Below the pieces are notes generated by a model. That model worked only from the letters and a program-made list of their open reading frames with translations, ran no database searches and was not told the origin of the DNA. The position numbers and the translations under genes are program-made. From Sambucus nigra (Eukaryota; Streptophyta; Magnoliopsida; Dipsacales; Adoxaceae): 64,000 bases of DNA. Below are positions 22,450 to 34,454 of this stretch, piece by piece. The stretch lies in the NCBI GenBank assembly GCA_949130495.1, contig OX422217.1, forward strand, positions 572,294,606-572,358,605. The letters are read 5' to 3'. Positions within the stretch are counted from its first letter, which is position 1; the number at the start of each line of letters is the position of its first letter.

Positions 22450-23029
22450 AAAATCTAGATGGGTCTTATCGTCTTATAATAATGCATAGGTCTAGAGTAG
22501 GGCATCTTCTATCCTCAATAATTCTTCTACTAATGAAGGGCTTGTCTTTGTCCCATCCGTGTCTTCTTTTACCTTGTCTTGGTCTGGGAGAGCATTATTG
22601 TTGAAAAATTCATCAATGAGGCCCATAATTCTAAGGCTAGATGGTAAAGCTATCTCTACCATTTCCTTGGCTTATTTCTTGAGACTTCCATTGAATGGCT
22701 CATCATCTTGGATTATTATTTCTTCTTTGTGGTAGGCAGTGTACCATCTATCTTCCCCTGTCAACAATTTCATGATTTCTATTGTCTCCATAGCTTGAGC
22801 AATCTGAAGCTTGGACTTATCAACAGTTAAGTCTTTAGTTTCGTCTTCAGATAGAATTTCCACATCTTCGAATGCATAATTGGAAAATCTAATAAGTCTG
22901 AATCCCTCACCTCTCATTCCTCTATAGGAACTTGGAGCAATCTGATATATCCTGGCAAACAGGGGAAGCAAGTCTTCTACTTTTTTTATGTACTCGTGGA
23001 CTATTTTTCCAAGAGCAATAGAGTCTTCA
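22450..23029 (-). pseudogene. Viral ORF2-like region, distal part
   Basis: A 99-residue open stretch (22971-22672) starts MLPLFARIYQIAPS. It continues in frame after a stop with further acidic sequence to about 22480. The frame also extends upstream to 23030, where the solo LTR interrupts it. The proximal part is at 40655-41403, with ATGTC at both break points. Its role is unknown; in florendovirus-like genomes the second ORF has no assigned function. Confidence 0.5.
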
Positions 23030-24679
23030 ATGTCTGAAAAGTCGTATGACTGTGTGATAATTGATTAAATTAAATTCGCAAATTTCCAAGTAAAACTTAT
23101 TTAATTAGAGTCTACTTTTAAATTAACTAAATATAGCTCCTAAACATGCATCTAAATCAACCCATCAAATATAAAGCATGTGATACAGTAAATATGCTGA
23201 GACACATATTTCAGGAAAAAACCTTTCGGGTAAAACCTTTATTTCACTATGAATATATAAATCATAACTTACAATTACATAGAGAAATCTGCAATGGATC
23301 AATTCGCAGCCAACCCACAAAGGCACGCAGTCTTAAACTCAACAAGAGAATACACGAAGTACCCTCCAAGGACTCGCAGCCTAATCTTCAGCAAAGAATC
23401 TTCACGCAACAAGATCCTCAATGACACGCAGCCATATGTTTGTAGAGACACACTCCATGAAAGATGAACAAAACAAAGTGTTCTTGGGTTCCAAAAGATT
23501 CACAAAGGTTTGGCAATGTGATGTGAATCAAAACTTGAGGGTTGGGACTCTAAGATATGAATACTTGAGGAGATAGAACTCTCAAAAACGTCTTTCCAAG
23601 TCTTATGAAATAACTCTCCTGAAGTTAGCTTTTATAAGGAAACAAAACAAAGTTTTAAAAATCTGCAACTCTTGCTAGCGTTAGGTACCCCGAACCAGTT
23701 CGGGTGTACCGCGAGCTAGTTTGCCCCCTGATAAGCACCCAAACTGTACAATTTATACCCCAAATAGATGTATTTTAGTTCCTAATTCTCGACAATATGG
23801 GTCTAATATGCTTAAATGTTAATTATGCAGGCCGAATGTCCGTTGCGGTATTCAAACGCGTATTCCAAAATAATTGTGCATTTTATGGAGCTAATACCCT
23901 TGTCTCGTACCCTAGCCTACCCTAAACTTGTCCCTAAACCGTCACCCAAGCCTCGTGTGTGTTGGTTTGATCCCTTTTTATTTTATTTTAATTTTTTTAG
24001 ATTTTTATTCAGTGTCGTTTTCTTTTTTTAGATTTATTTAGTATTTTCTTAGTTTTATTTTCAATTTTTCTATTTTATTAATTTTATTTTATTTTATTTT
24101 GATTTTTATTAATTTTTAGTCTTAGTTTTTATTTTATTTTATCTTATTTTGTTAGGATTAGAATTTTTAGGATTTCATTTATTTATTAGTTTTTACATTT
24201 TCTTTTTAGGATTTTAATTTTAAGTTTTATTAGATTTTATTTTATTTCTTTTTAGTTTCATTTTTTTTAATTGAATCTTTATTTTATTTTTAGAGTAGGA
24301 ATTTATTTATTTTTAAATTTTTAATTTTTTTAATTTTAATAATTTTATTTTTAGTTAGTTAGTGTCATTATTAGGTGTTCAAATTAAACTCACACACCCT
24401 CTAACCCCACATCCTCACCATACACCCTACACCTCACACACACCATAACCTACCCCACATCATCTTCTCCAACTCACCCACCTTCTCTCTCCTCCATTTA
24501 CCCATATCTCCACCTCCATTAAAACTCAGGACCACATCCAACTAACCAACCAAACCAAGAACCCCCTGCTTGCCCCAGCCCCGGCGCCGACCACCTGTCG
24601 GCCCTTCCAATACCCACCGCCGGTGGTCTCCAAAATCGGCCTGCGCCGCTGCCTACCCCGCCGGCTGCCATGGCCGAAC

Positions 24680-24964
24680 TGTTGAAGCGTTAAGATTTAG
24701 TTGCATTTACTGCTTTGTATATGTTTTTCTGTTAATAATCTCCTACCTGTTAGGGTGAGTTGTTAGTGCTGTTAGTGTTGCTGTTAGTGTTTGAATTGGT
24801 CTTAGACCTTTACCACGTTTTTAGGTAGTGCTAAACGTGGAGTTTGTTTGTATCTTATTTCCTTGTAAAAGGGCTTGTATAAAGCCACAGTTAGTGATTG
24901 AATAATATAGAGCTTTATCTCTCAAACAGTGTGTTCTTTAATCAGTTTATCAAGTGATACAACA
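24680..24964 (+). repeat. Copia 5' LTR
   Basis: It runs TGTTGAAG...GATACAACA, with a TATA box TATAAAG at 24878-24884 after a CTTGTAAAAGGGCT context. It is followed by AG and the primer site. Confidence 0.95.
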
Positions 24965-24966
24965 AG

Positions 24967-24980
24967 TGGTATCAGAGCCC
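24967..24980 (+). other. Copia tRNA-Met primer binding site
   Basis: TGGTATCAGAGCCC, two bases after the 5' LTR, is a full match to the initiator tRNA-Met site. Confidence 0.9.
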
Positions 24981-25077
24981 CATCACAGGGGCCTGGTTGA
25001 GTGTTCTGAGAAACTGCAGTTTCTTAAAAGGGAGAAGTAATAGTGAGAGATCAGAAAAGGAGAGAAGAGTCAGAGTC

Positions 25078-28000
25078 ATGGCAACAGATAACGGGAGCTT
25101 TGTTCAGCCGGCGATTCCGCGGTTCGATGGTCATTACGACCATTGGGCTATGCTTATGGAGAATTTCCTCAGATCGAAGGAGTATTGGGCTTTGATAGAG
25201 AACGAGATACCCGCATCAACAGCAGGGGCAACAGAGGTGCAACGTGAGAATATTGCAGATCTGAAACTGAAAGATCTAAAGGTCAAGAACTATTTATTCC
25301 AAGCTATAGATAGAACTATTATTGAGACCATTCTCAATAAGGAAACTGCAAAAGCCATCTGGGATTCGATGAGACTGAAGTATCAAGGCTCCACCAAGGT
25401 GAAACGTACTCATCTACAGGCTTTGAGAAGAGAGTTCAAGATTCTTGGCATGAAGGAGGGTGAAAAAGTAGTTGAGTATTTTTCCAGGACACTGACTATC
25501 GCAAACAAGATGAAAGCACATGGAAAAAGAATGGAGCAGAGTGTGATCATTGAAAAGATTTTGAGATCGATGACTCTCAAGTTCAATTATGTTGTGTGTT
25601 CCATAGAAGAGTCCAATGATCTCTCCACCATGACCATAGATGAGCTTCAGAGCAGCCTGTTAGTCCATGAACAAAGGATGCAAGGACAGAAAGAGGAAGA
25701 ACATGCTTTGAACATCACCAATTTAGAAAAGTTTAGAGGAAGAGATGAATACAGAGTTGAAGGGAGAGGAAGAGCTCGTGGAAGTTTCATAGGAAGAGGT
25801 CGAGGCAGGGGTAGGCAACCATTCACTGAAGATCATGTGGAATGCTTCAAGTGCCACAAACTAGGGCATTTTCAATACGAATGCCCTAGTTGGGAGAGAG
25901 GTGCAAACTACGCGGAGTTGGATGAAGACAAGGAGATGCTACTAATGTCATATGTCAAAATGAACAATTCAATAAAGGAGAATGTATGGTTTTTAGATTC
26001 CGGGTGCAGCAACCACATGTGTGGTACTAAGGAATGGTTCTCGGATCTTGATGAAAGGTTCAGGCAGTCTGTAAAGCTTGGAAACAACTCAAAGATGATG
26101 GTGATGGGGAAAGGAAATATAAGACTTCAAGTGGGTGGCATAACTCAGGTAATCACCGAAGTTTACTTTTTACCTGAGTTAAAGAATAATCTTTTGAGTG
26201 TTGGCCAACTGCAAGAAAAAGGTCTTTCCATCCTAATTCAAAATGGGATATGCAACCTTTATCATCCGAAGAGGGGATTAATTATGCAGTCCAAAATGTC
26301 AGCAAATAGGATGTTCGTTGTGTCGGCTTCGGTGATGCCTCAAGTCACAACAGGCTTTCAAACTGTGACTGAAGACAACTCGCACTTATGGCACTGTAGA
26401 TTCGAGCATCTCAGTTTCAAGGGACTAAGAACTCTCATCTACAAGAAAATGGTGAGAGGACTACCAATTCTCAAAGCTCCACTAAAGGTGTGTTCTGACT
26501 GCATGGTGGGGAAGCAGCACCGAGAAGTAATTCCTAAGAAGAGCATGTGGAAAGCCTCACAACGTCTTCAATTGGTTCATGCCGATATCTGTGGACCCAT
26601 TAAGCCTGAATCACATAGCCACAAAAGGTACTTAATCAACTTTATTGATGACTATAGTAGAAAGACCTGGGTTTATTTCTTATCAGAAAAGTCTGAGGCC
26701 TTTGGTGTGTTTAAGAAGTTCAAAGCACTAGTTGAAAGGGAGACTGGTAATCTTATTTGCTGTCTACGTACTGATAGAGGTGGAGAATTCACCTCGTTGG
26801 GGTTTAATCAGTTTTGCAGTACAAATGGAATAGCTAGACAGCTTACTGCTGCTTACACGCCTCAACAAAACGGGGTGGCAGAGAGGAAAAACCGTACTGT
26901 CATGAACATGGTACGTAGCATGCTGTCAGAGAAGAAGATTCATAAGGAGTTTTGGCCTGAAACTGTTAATTGGGCGATACATGTATTGAATCGGAGTCCA
27001 ACCTTAGCTGTGAAGGAGGTAACACCTGAAGAGGCCTGGAGTGGTAACAAACCTATTGTGCATTATTTTAGAGTATTTGGATGTGTTGCTCATGTTCATA
27101 TTCCAGATGGTCAAAGAACAAAGTTGGATGATAAGAGTGTGAGGTGTGTCTTGTTGGGTGTAAGTGAGGAGTCGAAAGCCTATAGGCTATACAATCCAGT
27201 TTCGAAGAAGGTAATGATTAGTAGGGATGTGGTATTTGTTGAAGATGAGAAATGGGATTGGGGAGGAAGCACTGATAAGTTGAAAGGTGATGTATTGGAA
27301 TGGGGTGATGAGGAAGAAGATGGGAATCTAGAAGATCAAGCTGAAGAAGGTGTGAATTCCGAAAATGAGGAAATAGAAGGAGGTGGTATTAGTCCTCCAT
27401 CTGATGAATCAAATGAAGAAGGTGCTTTGAGTCCAATTCAAGGGAGGAATAGAAGAAAGCCTTCTTGGATGCAAGATTATGTGTGAGGTGAAAGTTTATT
27501 ATCAGAGGAAGATGAGATTGAGAACTTGGTGATGTTCACAGCTTCTGAAGACCCTGTATCATTTTAGGAAGCTGCTAAGAGTTTGAAGTGGAGAGAGGCC
27601 ATGAAATTGGAGATAAAAGCCATCGAAGAGAATGAGACCTGGGAGTTAGTAACTTTACCAGAGGGAGCAAAGAAAATAGGGGTGAAATGGGTGTACAAAA
27701 CCAAGCTTAACGAGAAGGGTGAGGTGGACAAGTTTAAGGCTCGTCTCGTGGCAAAGGGTTACTCACAGCAGCATGGTATCGATTACAATGAGGTGTTTGC
27801 TCCGGTGGCCAGATGGGATACTATCAGAGTGATTCTCGCTCTTGCAGCACAAAAGGGTTGGTGTGTGTATCAATTGGACGTGAAAAGTGCGTTCTTGCAT
27901 GGAGAATTAAATGAGGCAGTGTTTGTTGATCAACCACAAGGGTTCGAAAGAAGGGGGGAAGAACACAAGGTTTACAGACTTAGGAGAGCACTGTACGGAC

Positions 28001-29082
28001 TCAAACAAGCTCCCCGAGCGTGGTACACTAGAATTGAAGGGTACTTCATTAAAGAGGGCTTCGAGAAATGCTATTGTGAGCATACACTGTTTATAAAGAC
28101 TGAAGATGGAGGTAAGACTCTCATTGTGAGTCTTTATGTAGATGATTTGATTTTTACTAGAAACAATGAGGATATGTTTGTGAGATTCAAGGAGTCAATG
28201 AAGAAGGAATTTGCCATGACTGATCTTGGAAAAATGAAGTATTTCCTTGGTGTAGAAGTCATACAGAATGAGCATGGAATATTTATCAATCAGAAGAAGT
28301 ATGCACATGAAGTGTTGGAGAGGTTTGGGATGCTGAATAGTAACTCGGTGAAGAATCCAATTGTTCCAGGGTTCAGATTATCAAAGAATGGAGGAGCTGC
28401 TATAGATGCAACAATGTTCAAACAAATGATAGGTAGCCTCATGTACCTGACTGCCACAAGGCCGAACTTGATGTATAATGTTTGCTTGATTAGTAGATAC
28501 ATGGAGAAGCCCACTGAACTACACTTGCAAGCTGCAAAAAGGGTCCTAAGATATCTGAAGGGAACGTTTGAGCTAGGAATTGCTTATAAAAAAGGTGGAG
28601 AAGAAGAATTGGTGGGGTTTGCTGATAGTGATTATGCAGGGGACATTGATGATAGGAAAAGCACTTCAGGTTACACCTTTATGCTTGGAGCTGGAGCAAT
28701 TTCATGGTCTTCAAATAAGCAACCAATTGTGACCTTGTCTACTACAGAGGCCGAGTTTATTGCCGCAGCATCTTGTGCGTGCCAAGGAGTTTGGTTGAGG
28801 AGAGTTCTTGAGAAGCTGGGACATATACAAAGTAAGTGCACAACAATTTATTGTGATAACAGTTCAGCCATTAAACTTTCGAAGAATCCAGTCATGCATG
28901 GGAGAAGCAAACACATAGATGTGAGATTTCATTTTTTGCATGACTTGACAAAGGAGGGAACTGTTGAGTTAGTGCACTGCAGCACACAAGAGCAGCTTTC
29001 AGACATTATGACAAAGCCTCTCAAACTGGAAGTGTTCTTGAGGCTGCGTGATAAGTTGGGTATGTGTTCAAAATTGGAGTAA
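25078..29082 (+). pseudogene. Copia gag-pol polyprotein with two nonsense codons
   Basis: I start at the ATG at 25078 (MATDNGSF). The in-frame ATG at 24997 lies close to the primer site and adds 27 atypical residues. Domains in order: Gag (RFDGHYDHWAMLMENFLRS near residue 15), zinc knuckle CFKCHKLGHFQYEC (residue 256), and aspartic protease DSGCSNH (about 307). Then come pre-integrase LWHCRFEHLSF, and integrase with D, D and E in HADICGP, RTDRGGEF and GVAERKN. RT has YVDD, and RNase H has DSDYAGD and TTEAEF. The frame is interrupted by TGA at 27484 and TAG at 27565, both in the integrase-RT linker and both explicable as C-to-T changes. All catalytic residues I can see are intact. Confidence 0.93.
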
Positions 29083-29089
29083 ACTCAGT

Positions 29090-29102
29090 TTAAGGGAGGA
29101 TA
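29090..29102 (+). other. Copia polypurine tract
   Basis: AAGGGAGGATA directly precedes the 3' LTR, the expected site for plus-strand priming. Confidence 0.8.
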
Positions 29103-29387
29103 TGTTGAAGCGTTAAGATTTAGTTGCATTTACTGCTTTGTATTTGTTTTTCTGTTAATAATCTCCTACCTGTTAGGGTGAGTTGTTAGTGCTGTTAGTG
29201 TTGCTGTTAGTGTTTGAATTGGTCTTAGACCTTTACCACGTTTTTAGATAGTGTTAAATGTGGAGTTTGTTTGTTTCCTATTTCCTTGTAAAAGGGCTTG
29301 TATAAAGCCACAGTTAGTGATTGAATAATATAGAGCTTTATCTCTCAAACAGTGTGTTCTTTAATCAGTTTATCAAGTGATATAACA
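29103..29387 (+). repeat. Copia 3' LTR
   Basis: It is the same length as the 5' LTR, with about seven substitutions (for example GATACAACA versus GATATAACA at the end). Confidence 0.95.
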
Positions 29388-30205
29388 CGAACCGCCTCTC
29401 CTTCCCTCGCCTCTCTCCTGCTACCCAGCTTCATTCACAACCCCCTCATTAAAACTCAAGACCATATCCAACTAACCCACCAAACCAAGAACCCCCTTCT
29501 TGCCCCAGCCCCGGCGCCGACCACCTGCCGGCCCTTCCAATACCCACCGCCGGCGGTCTCCAAAACCGGCCTGCGCCACTGCCTACCCCGCCGGCTGCCA
29601 TGGCCGAACCGCCTCTCCTTCCCTCGCCTCTCTCCTGCTACCCAGCTCCGTTCACAACCCCCTCAACCCCTCGCCCAGTCCGCGACCCAAACTCCAGCGC
29701 CTAGCCTCTCTGGCAGCGAGCTAAACCCAACCCCTGTCGCCGGACCCACCTGAAAACCTGCCGGCGACAAACGCCGGTTGCTACCTCTCTCTCTCCTCGA
29801 CCGAAACCGCGCCGGCGACATCTCGGCCCAGCTACAAACCCCAAACCAAACCCATTTTCCTTTTTAATCCATCTTTTCCAAACCATTTATCCCACCCACG
29901 ACTTTTCCACCTGCATAAAACATAAACCAAATGCCAACAAATTCCCCCATGTGCCACTTAAATCCCTTAAAACCAATTTACCCAAATACCCTTAAAAACC
30001 CCCCAACTACTAATTCTAACCCAACATTCCAAAAATTACCCCTCTAACCTCATAACCCACATGCTCCCATGTGCACCCAAATGCACATTTAACCCAAATC
30101 TGATTTTTTCCAAATATCCTCACACCCCCATGCACATGTGCTCTCACATTTCCCACATGTTCACCATAGCCAATTCCCATTTTTACCCCCATGCTCCATG
30201 CCTTG

Positions 30206-30212
30206 TATAAAT
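30206..30212 (+). promoter_or_regulatory. TATA box of the large element, 5' LTR
   Basis: TATAAAT in CCTTGTATAAATTGAAG, repeated identically in the 3' LTR at 38537-38543. The hairpin array starts about 75 bp downstream, so it should lie in the transcript leader. Confidence 0.6.
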
Positions 30213-30285
30213 TGAAGAGGAAGACCCATTCTCAAAGGGATCTCAAAATTAGTTTTAAGCTAGGTGTGATAAAATTCTCCCCACC

Positions 30286-30615
30286 CCTCTATGTTGAGTA
30301 TTTGCATTTTTAGCAAATATCTCAATATAGAGGTGTGTGTTGAAAATTATCTCTAGGATAAAATTCACCCCACCCCTCTATTATGAATTATTGCATTTTT
30401 AGCAATTAATTCAAAATAGATTGATGTAGTGAAATTTATCCCTTATGGGAGGTAAATTCTAACCCATTCCTTTATATTGAGATTTTGCATTTTTAGCAAT
30501 TACCTCAATATAAATTAATGATCTAGAATTTATATCTTTGGGTGAGTTCTAATGTACAATTTTATAATTTTAGGATTTGCATTTTTAGCAAATCTCTTTT
30601 ATTATTTAATTGTCC
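30286..30615 (+). repeat. Four tandem hairpins with identical loops, 5' LTR
   Basis: Four imperfect units each contain TTGC-ATTTTTA-GCAA at the centre (about 30302, 30391, 30485 and 30577). Flanking arms are complementary but differ between units. The first pairs CCTCTATGTTGAGTATTTGC with GCAAATATCTCAATATAGAGG. The second pairs CTATTATGAATTATTGC with GCAATTAATTCAAAATAG. The pairing is kept while the sequence changes. Confidence 0.8.
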
Positions 30616-31821
30616 ATTATGAATTCATCCACTATCCTTTTTATTTTTATTTTGTAATTTTTAGTTTAGATCAAGAGCTTAGAGATAGGAATTTGTAGCG
30701 AGAGAAAATACCATTTTAGTGTTGTTTTAGATTAGAATTTTTATTTTATTATTTTTAGATGGTGAGGAGAAAATAAATTGTTGTGAGGATTAAATTGAGT
30801 GAGATTCTTGATGTAATTGTGTTTGAATCATTCAAATTAAGGGATGTGAATTTCAACTCAAGGAATAGAAGTTCAATTTCACTTCAAGAGATTGGGGTTT
30901 GATTGTTTTCTTCTCTTCTCATTTATAAATGCCTTTGATTATTAATTTGTCATATTTCATACCATGTTAGGCTAAAACCCCTTTCAAGGGGTGGGGTAAA
31001 ACCCTTATTTGATGTTATTTTATTTTAATTAGTTTAATTACTTGAAAAATCGCTTTGAATGTTAATTTTGATCCCTCACCCTTAAATTTACGCCTCGAGA
31101 GAGGGTAAATGATTTTCGAGCGAAAATCGAAATTCTAGTGATAATACCCATTTTAGATTCGAACTAGAGATAGGGGTTTCTTAAGTGGGGCATTATCACT
31201 TGAATTTCAACTCTAAATTTATTTTACAAGATTGACATAAATTCTAATTGATCGATCCTAGCGGGTGATTAATTAAAAGGAGTGTGGATCAATTTTTCTA
31301 GAGTTGTGGGGTGTTAATTTTAACTTTCTAAAAGATTACTATTCTAATTACACTTGCAACGAGAGTTGGTTTGTAATTTTGACATTAATTTGGGAGAATT
31401 CAAATAATTAAATTAATTAATTAGAATAACTAAAATTTGTGGTGTAATTCCATTCCTTGATTGTTCTCACAATTATTTACCTCACTTTATCTCTTATTTT
31501 TAGTTTAGACCTTAATTTTTATTTTAGTCAATTTCTAGTTAGTTTTCATCTCACACTTTATTTTAGTTTAGTTTAAACGTCACCTCACCCTATTGTTTTA
31601 ATATTGAAAAAGCTAAAAAAATTAGAAAAGTGAAAAAGCACAAAAAGAAAATAAAAAGTGAATTACAATTGAATTTGTTCAATTTGCTTTACTCCCTAGA
31701 AAGTGGATTGACATCCTTACTTACCTCTATACTTGAGTTTATATTATTTTGTAGGTACATAAGGTTTTGATTAGAAAGGCTTGTTCAACAACGACATACA
31801 CGCAAAAGCATAGTTATCAAA

Positions 31822-31838
31822 TGGCGCCATTGCCATTC
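31822..31838 (+). other. Primer binding site of the large element
   Basis: TGGCGCCATTGCCATTC begins two bases after the LTR. It matches the tRNA-Asp-type site of Athila-like elements in its first half and is degenerate after that. Confidence 0.75.
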
Positions 31839-32789
31839 TTGGGATCGTGAAGCACTCGGAGCGGATTCAATTTTGTGATTTACTTGTATTGCATTTTTTT
31901 CATTTTTAGTACCATTTTTGCATTTTTGCATTTTATTAGAAGGATTGTATTAGGACTTTATTATCATTGTTTGTATTGCGGTGCTTAGAGACACCATTTA
32001 TTTTCAATTTAAAATTGTAATAATCGAAGACAAGCGTGATAGGGAAACCGGACAAGGTAGAGAGAGGGTGTCCAAAGGCGAGGATTTAGAAGCCTCTCTA
32101 CCTTGGGCCGGTAGGACTTCCGAGGACGACTGAGATTGGCGTGATCTCCCCCCGGTCGATTCAAATTTTTTGGCACCCCACGGCCTAAAAATCATGGGAG
32201 GTACAATTCTTACACCCTCGCGCCTCTCCTGTTAGCGAGTCAATTCTTTTGTGTGCTCTTGTGTGCTTTAACTTGATTTTATTCTCGTATTTATTTTTGA
32301 ATGGTGTGATGAATTAAATTACTAAGACCTACACCCGGTCACTCACGAGAAGGGATTTCATCACCCGACTCACTCGCTTATCATTGTGTGCTACCCTAGC
32401 CATCACTAAATTTAAAATCAATCAACTAGGTAGCCCACTAGGAGAATATTTTTGCAAAGGCGATCACTAAGAGATTTCCGTGAATTTTTATCGCCCACGG
32501 ACTTAATTAAAATTTGACTACCCTCTCACTAATTTTGAAGATAAAAATTGGCTATATGCTAGTTAGAAAATTTTCTTGACTTGTGTGTGTGTCCAATTCA
32601 TTTTTCGGTAGTCGGTTTTAGTTAGTCCGTCCAATTCAACGAGTCCATATTTTTTTCCCCACCTTTTCTTCCAAAAAAAAAAATCCAAAAGAATTTTCTT
32701 CCCTTATTTTTAGAAAAATCCAAAAATATTTTCCTTTCTTTTGAAAAAAATTTAAAAAACTTCAAAATCAAAAAAATATTTCTCTCCAC
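31839..32789 (+). other. 5' untranslated region of the large element
   Basis: No credible ORF is seen. A GC-richer segment (about 32020-32240) lies in an otherwise AT-rich leader. Confidence 0.5.
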
Positions 32790-34454
32790 ATGGCCGAAGA
32801 ACGTCCTTTACGGGACTACTTTGGTCATTTTCCATTGACACATGGCACGTGTGAGAGTGATCCTGAGCCGTCTCTTTATGATATTCTTAGTGGTTTCACT
32901 TCTCTCACGAGTACTGTTGGTACTCTTGACCCATCCTTACCTGCACCTCCTATTCCATCACCCTCGGTGTCATGTGTCGGCGTATCTCATCCTTGTACAC
33001 CCATTTCCGATCAGTTCCCTCACTACGCACCCCATGCGCATCAACCATTTGTCCATCACGAAAGCGGTCCTTTCGTATATGATGTACTTGGCCCCACACC
33101 ACACACTTCATATGAGTATTTTCCATATACTCCCTATTGCAGTGAGTTGTGTCCACCTCACCCACCGCCGCCACCCGTCACTCCACCAACACCTTCATCC
33201 ACATCCGCTCTCGAAACCCTCTTACCAAAGTTCATACTTGCGCAAGAGCACGCCACTCAAATTCAAACTCAATCTCTCCAAAGGCTTGAACAAAGGTTAA
33301 ATGAATTGGAGTGTGCGAGAGAGTCGGATATTCCCATGGCCCCACCCATCGTTGCAACCGAGTGTGACGATGCATCGTCTTGTGCCACGAATTTTGAGTA
33401 TGACCAACCCTATCCTCCCGAGAATCTCGATGTTGAGACCATCCCATGGTTCGGGTCCCAAGTCGATAATTGTGTTGACTTACCTTTATATAGTGAGCCT
33501 GATCAAATCCCACCATGTTCACATGAACCCCACCTTGCGGTTCCCATTCACTCTCCCTCTCCCGTCATATCCAAAAAAATTCCCGAGTCTATACCTATTG
33601 AGCTTCACCCTTGTGTTCCCGAGGAACCAATTTATCCTAGGTTAGCTCCGGCTACGATTACTCACCATTTTCCCTAGATAGAATCCGTGATAGTTTCTAA
33701 CTATCCGGATTTGGATCCTATTCCTCCATGCGTGGCTTCCGTTGAGCCCGATATTTGTAGTGATTCTTCTATCTCCGATCTTGGTGCCTCGTTTGACCTA
33801 CCCGCCCCATTTACCGATGCTACCTTTTTGGAGAAGTTGATAACTCCATCTTTAGAAATCACACTCCCTTGTGAGTATTCCTTTACTCTTCACAATGAGT
33901 GTGTGTCTCCCACGCTTGAGTTGGATCATCTTCCTCCACCATTTATCCCACCCGATACACCATTTATCCCACCCGACCCACCCATTATCCCTTCCACCCT
34001 ACCACCTGGTTTGGATCTTGATTTTGCACATTTCAAGTTTCCATCTACATATTTAGATCTTCACCTAAAACCATCCTCCACCTTCCACGAGAGTTATGGT
34101 GATACTCTCTACTTCCGTGACATCGATCTTGTTCCTCTAAGCCCGCCACTCTCTTGTGGTGTTGATTTTTCTCAACAGCTCCCTGGTGTGTCACGACGTG
34201 ACCATTATCATCGCCCATTCATAGAACGGTCGTGTGATTTTTATGAGGCCTATCCCATTCCACTTTCCCCACCATATTTCCTCCCTCACCAATTAGAGCA
34301 CTATGCTTATAGGGCCCTAGTTCCCCTCACCTTCCGGCTCAATAAAGCCCGTGACCGATACCTATTCACCCTCACCCTTACCCTTTTTCCCACCCGCCCA
34401 TGGTCCACTGATGCTTTGCATCGTGTGATGCACTTCGCCATACAAGTGCATTGA
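32790..34454 (+). pseudogene. Proline/histidine-rich ORF of the gag-pol-less element
   Basis: One frame of 554 codons is interrupted only by a TAG at 33675-33677, which a C-to-T change in CAG would explain. It opens MAEERPLRDYFG, reminiscent of the start of Athila-type Gag. It then diverges into Pro-, Ser- and His-rich sequence with PPP runs and a repeated PPFIPPD motif (about residues 389-405). A short helical Gln/Glu-rich stretch lies near residues 150-175. There is no zinc knuckle, protease, RT or integrase motif. I do not recognise it. It may be a remodelled gag or an unrelated accessory protein. Confidence 0.6.

Larger units (their letters stand above)
24680..29387 (+). mobile_element. 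Ty1/copia element, 4708 bp, nearly complete
   Basis: It is bordered by TGTTGAAGCG and GATATAACA with CGAAC duplications (24675-24679 and 29388-29392). The undisturbed target site is visible in the other LTR near 37940. The LTRs are both 285 bp (24680-24964 and 29103-29387) and differ at about seven positions by eye. Primer site, gag-pol and purine tract are all present. It is the youngest-looking insertion here. Confidence 0.95.
23729..31819 (+). repeat. 5' LTR of the large element, interrupted by copia
   Basis: Apart from the nested copia and its target duplication it is about 3.38 kb. That is longer than the 3' LTR (3187 bp), mainly because a block of about 217 bp is tandemly duplicated. 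One duplicate spans 24518-24679 plus 29393-29447, and the other begins at 29448. A TATA box (TATAAAT) lies at 30206-30212 and a four-hairpin array at 30286-30615. It ends GTTATCA at 31819, two bases before the primer site. Confidence 0.8.

Noticed and set aside
24997..25077. Upstream ATG as the start of copia gag-pol
   Set aside because: It lies 33 bp after the LTR in primer-site leader and adds atypical residues. The ATG at 25078 begins the conserved Gag sequence.
29352..29886. Proline-rich plus ORFs and a minus ORF in the large LTR (also at 37831-38217)
   Set aside because: GC-rich LTR sequence keeps several frames open on both strands. No conserved motif and no consistent start.
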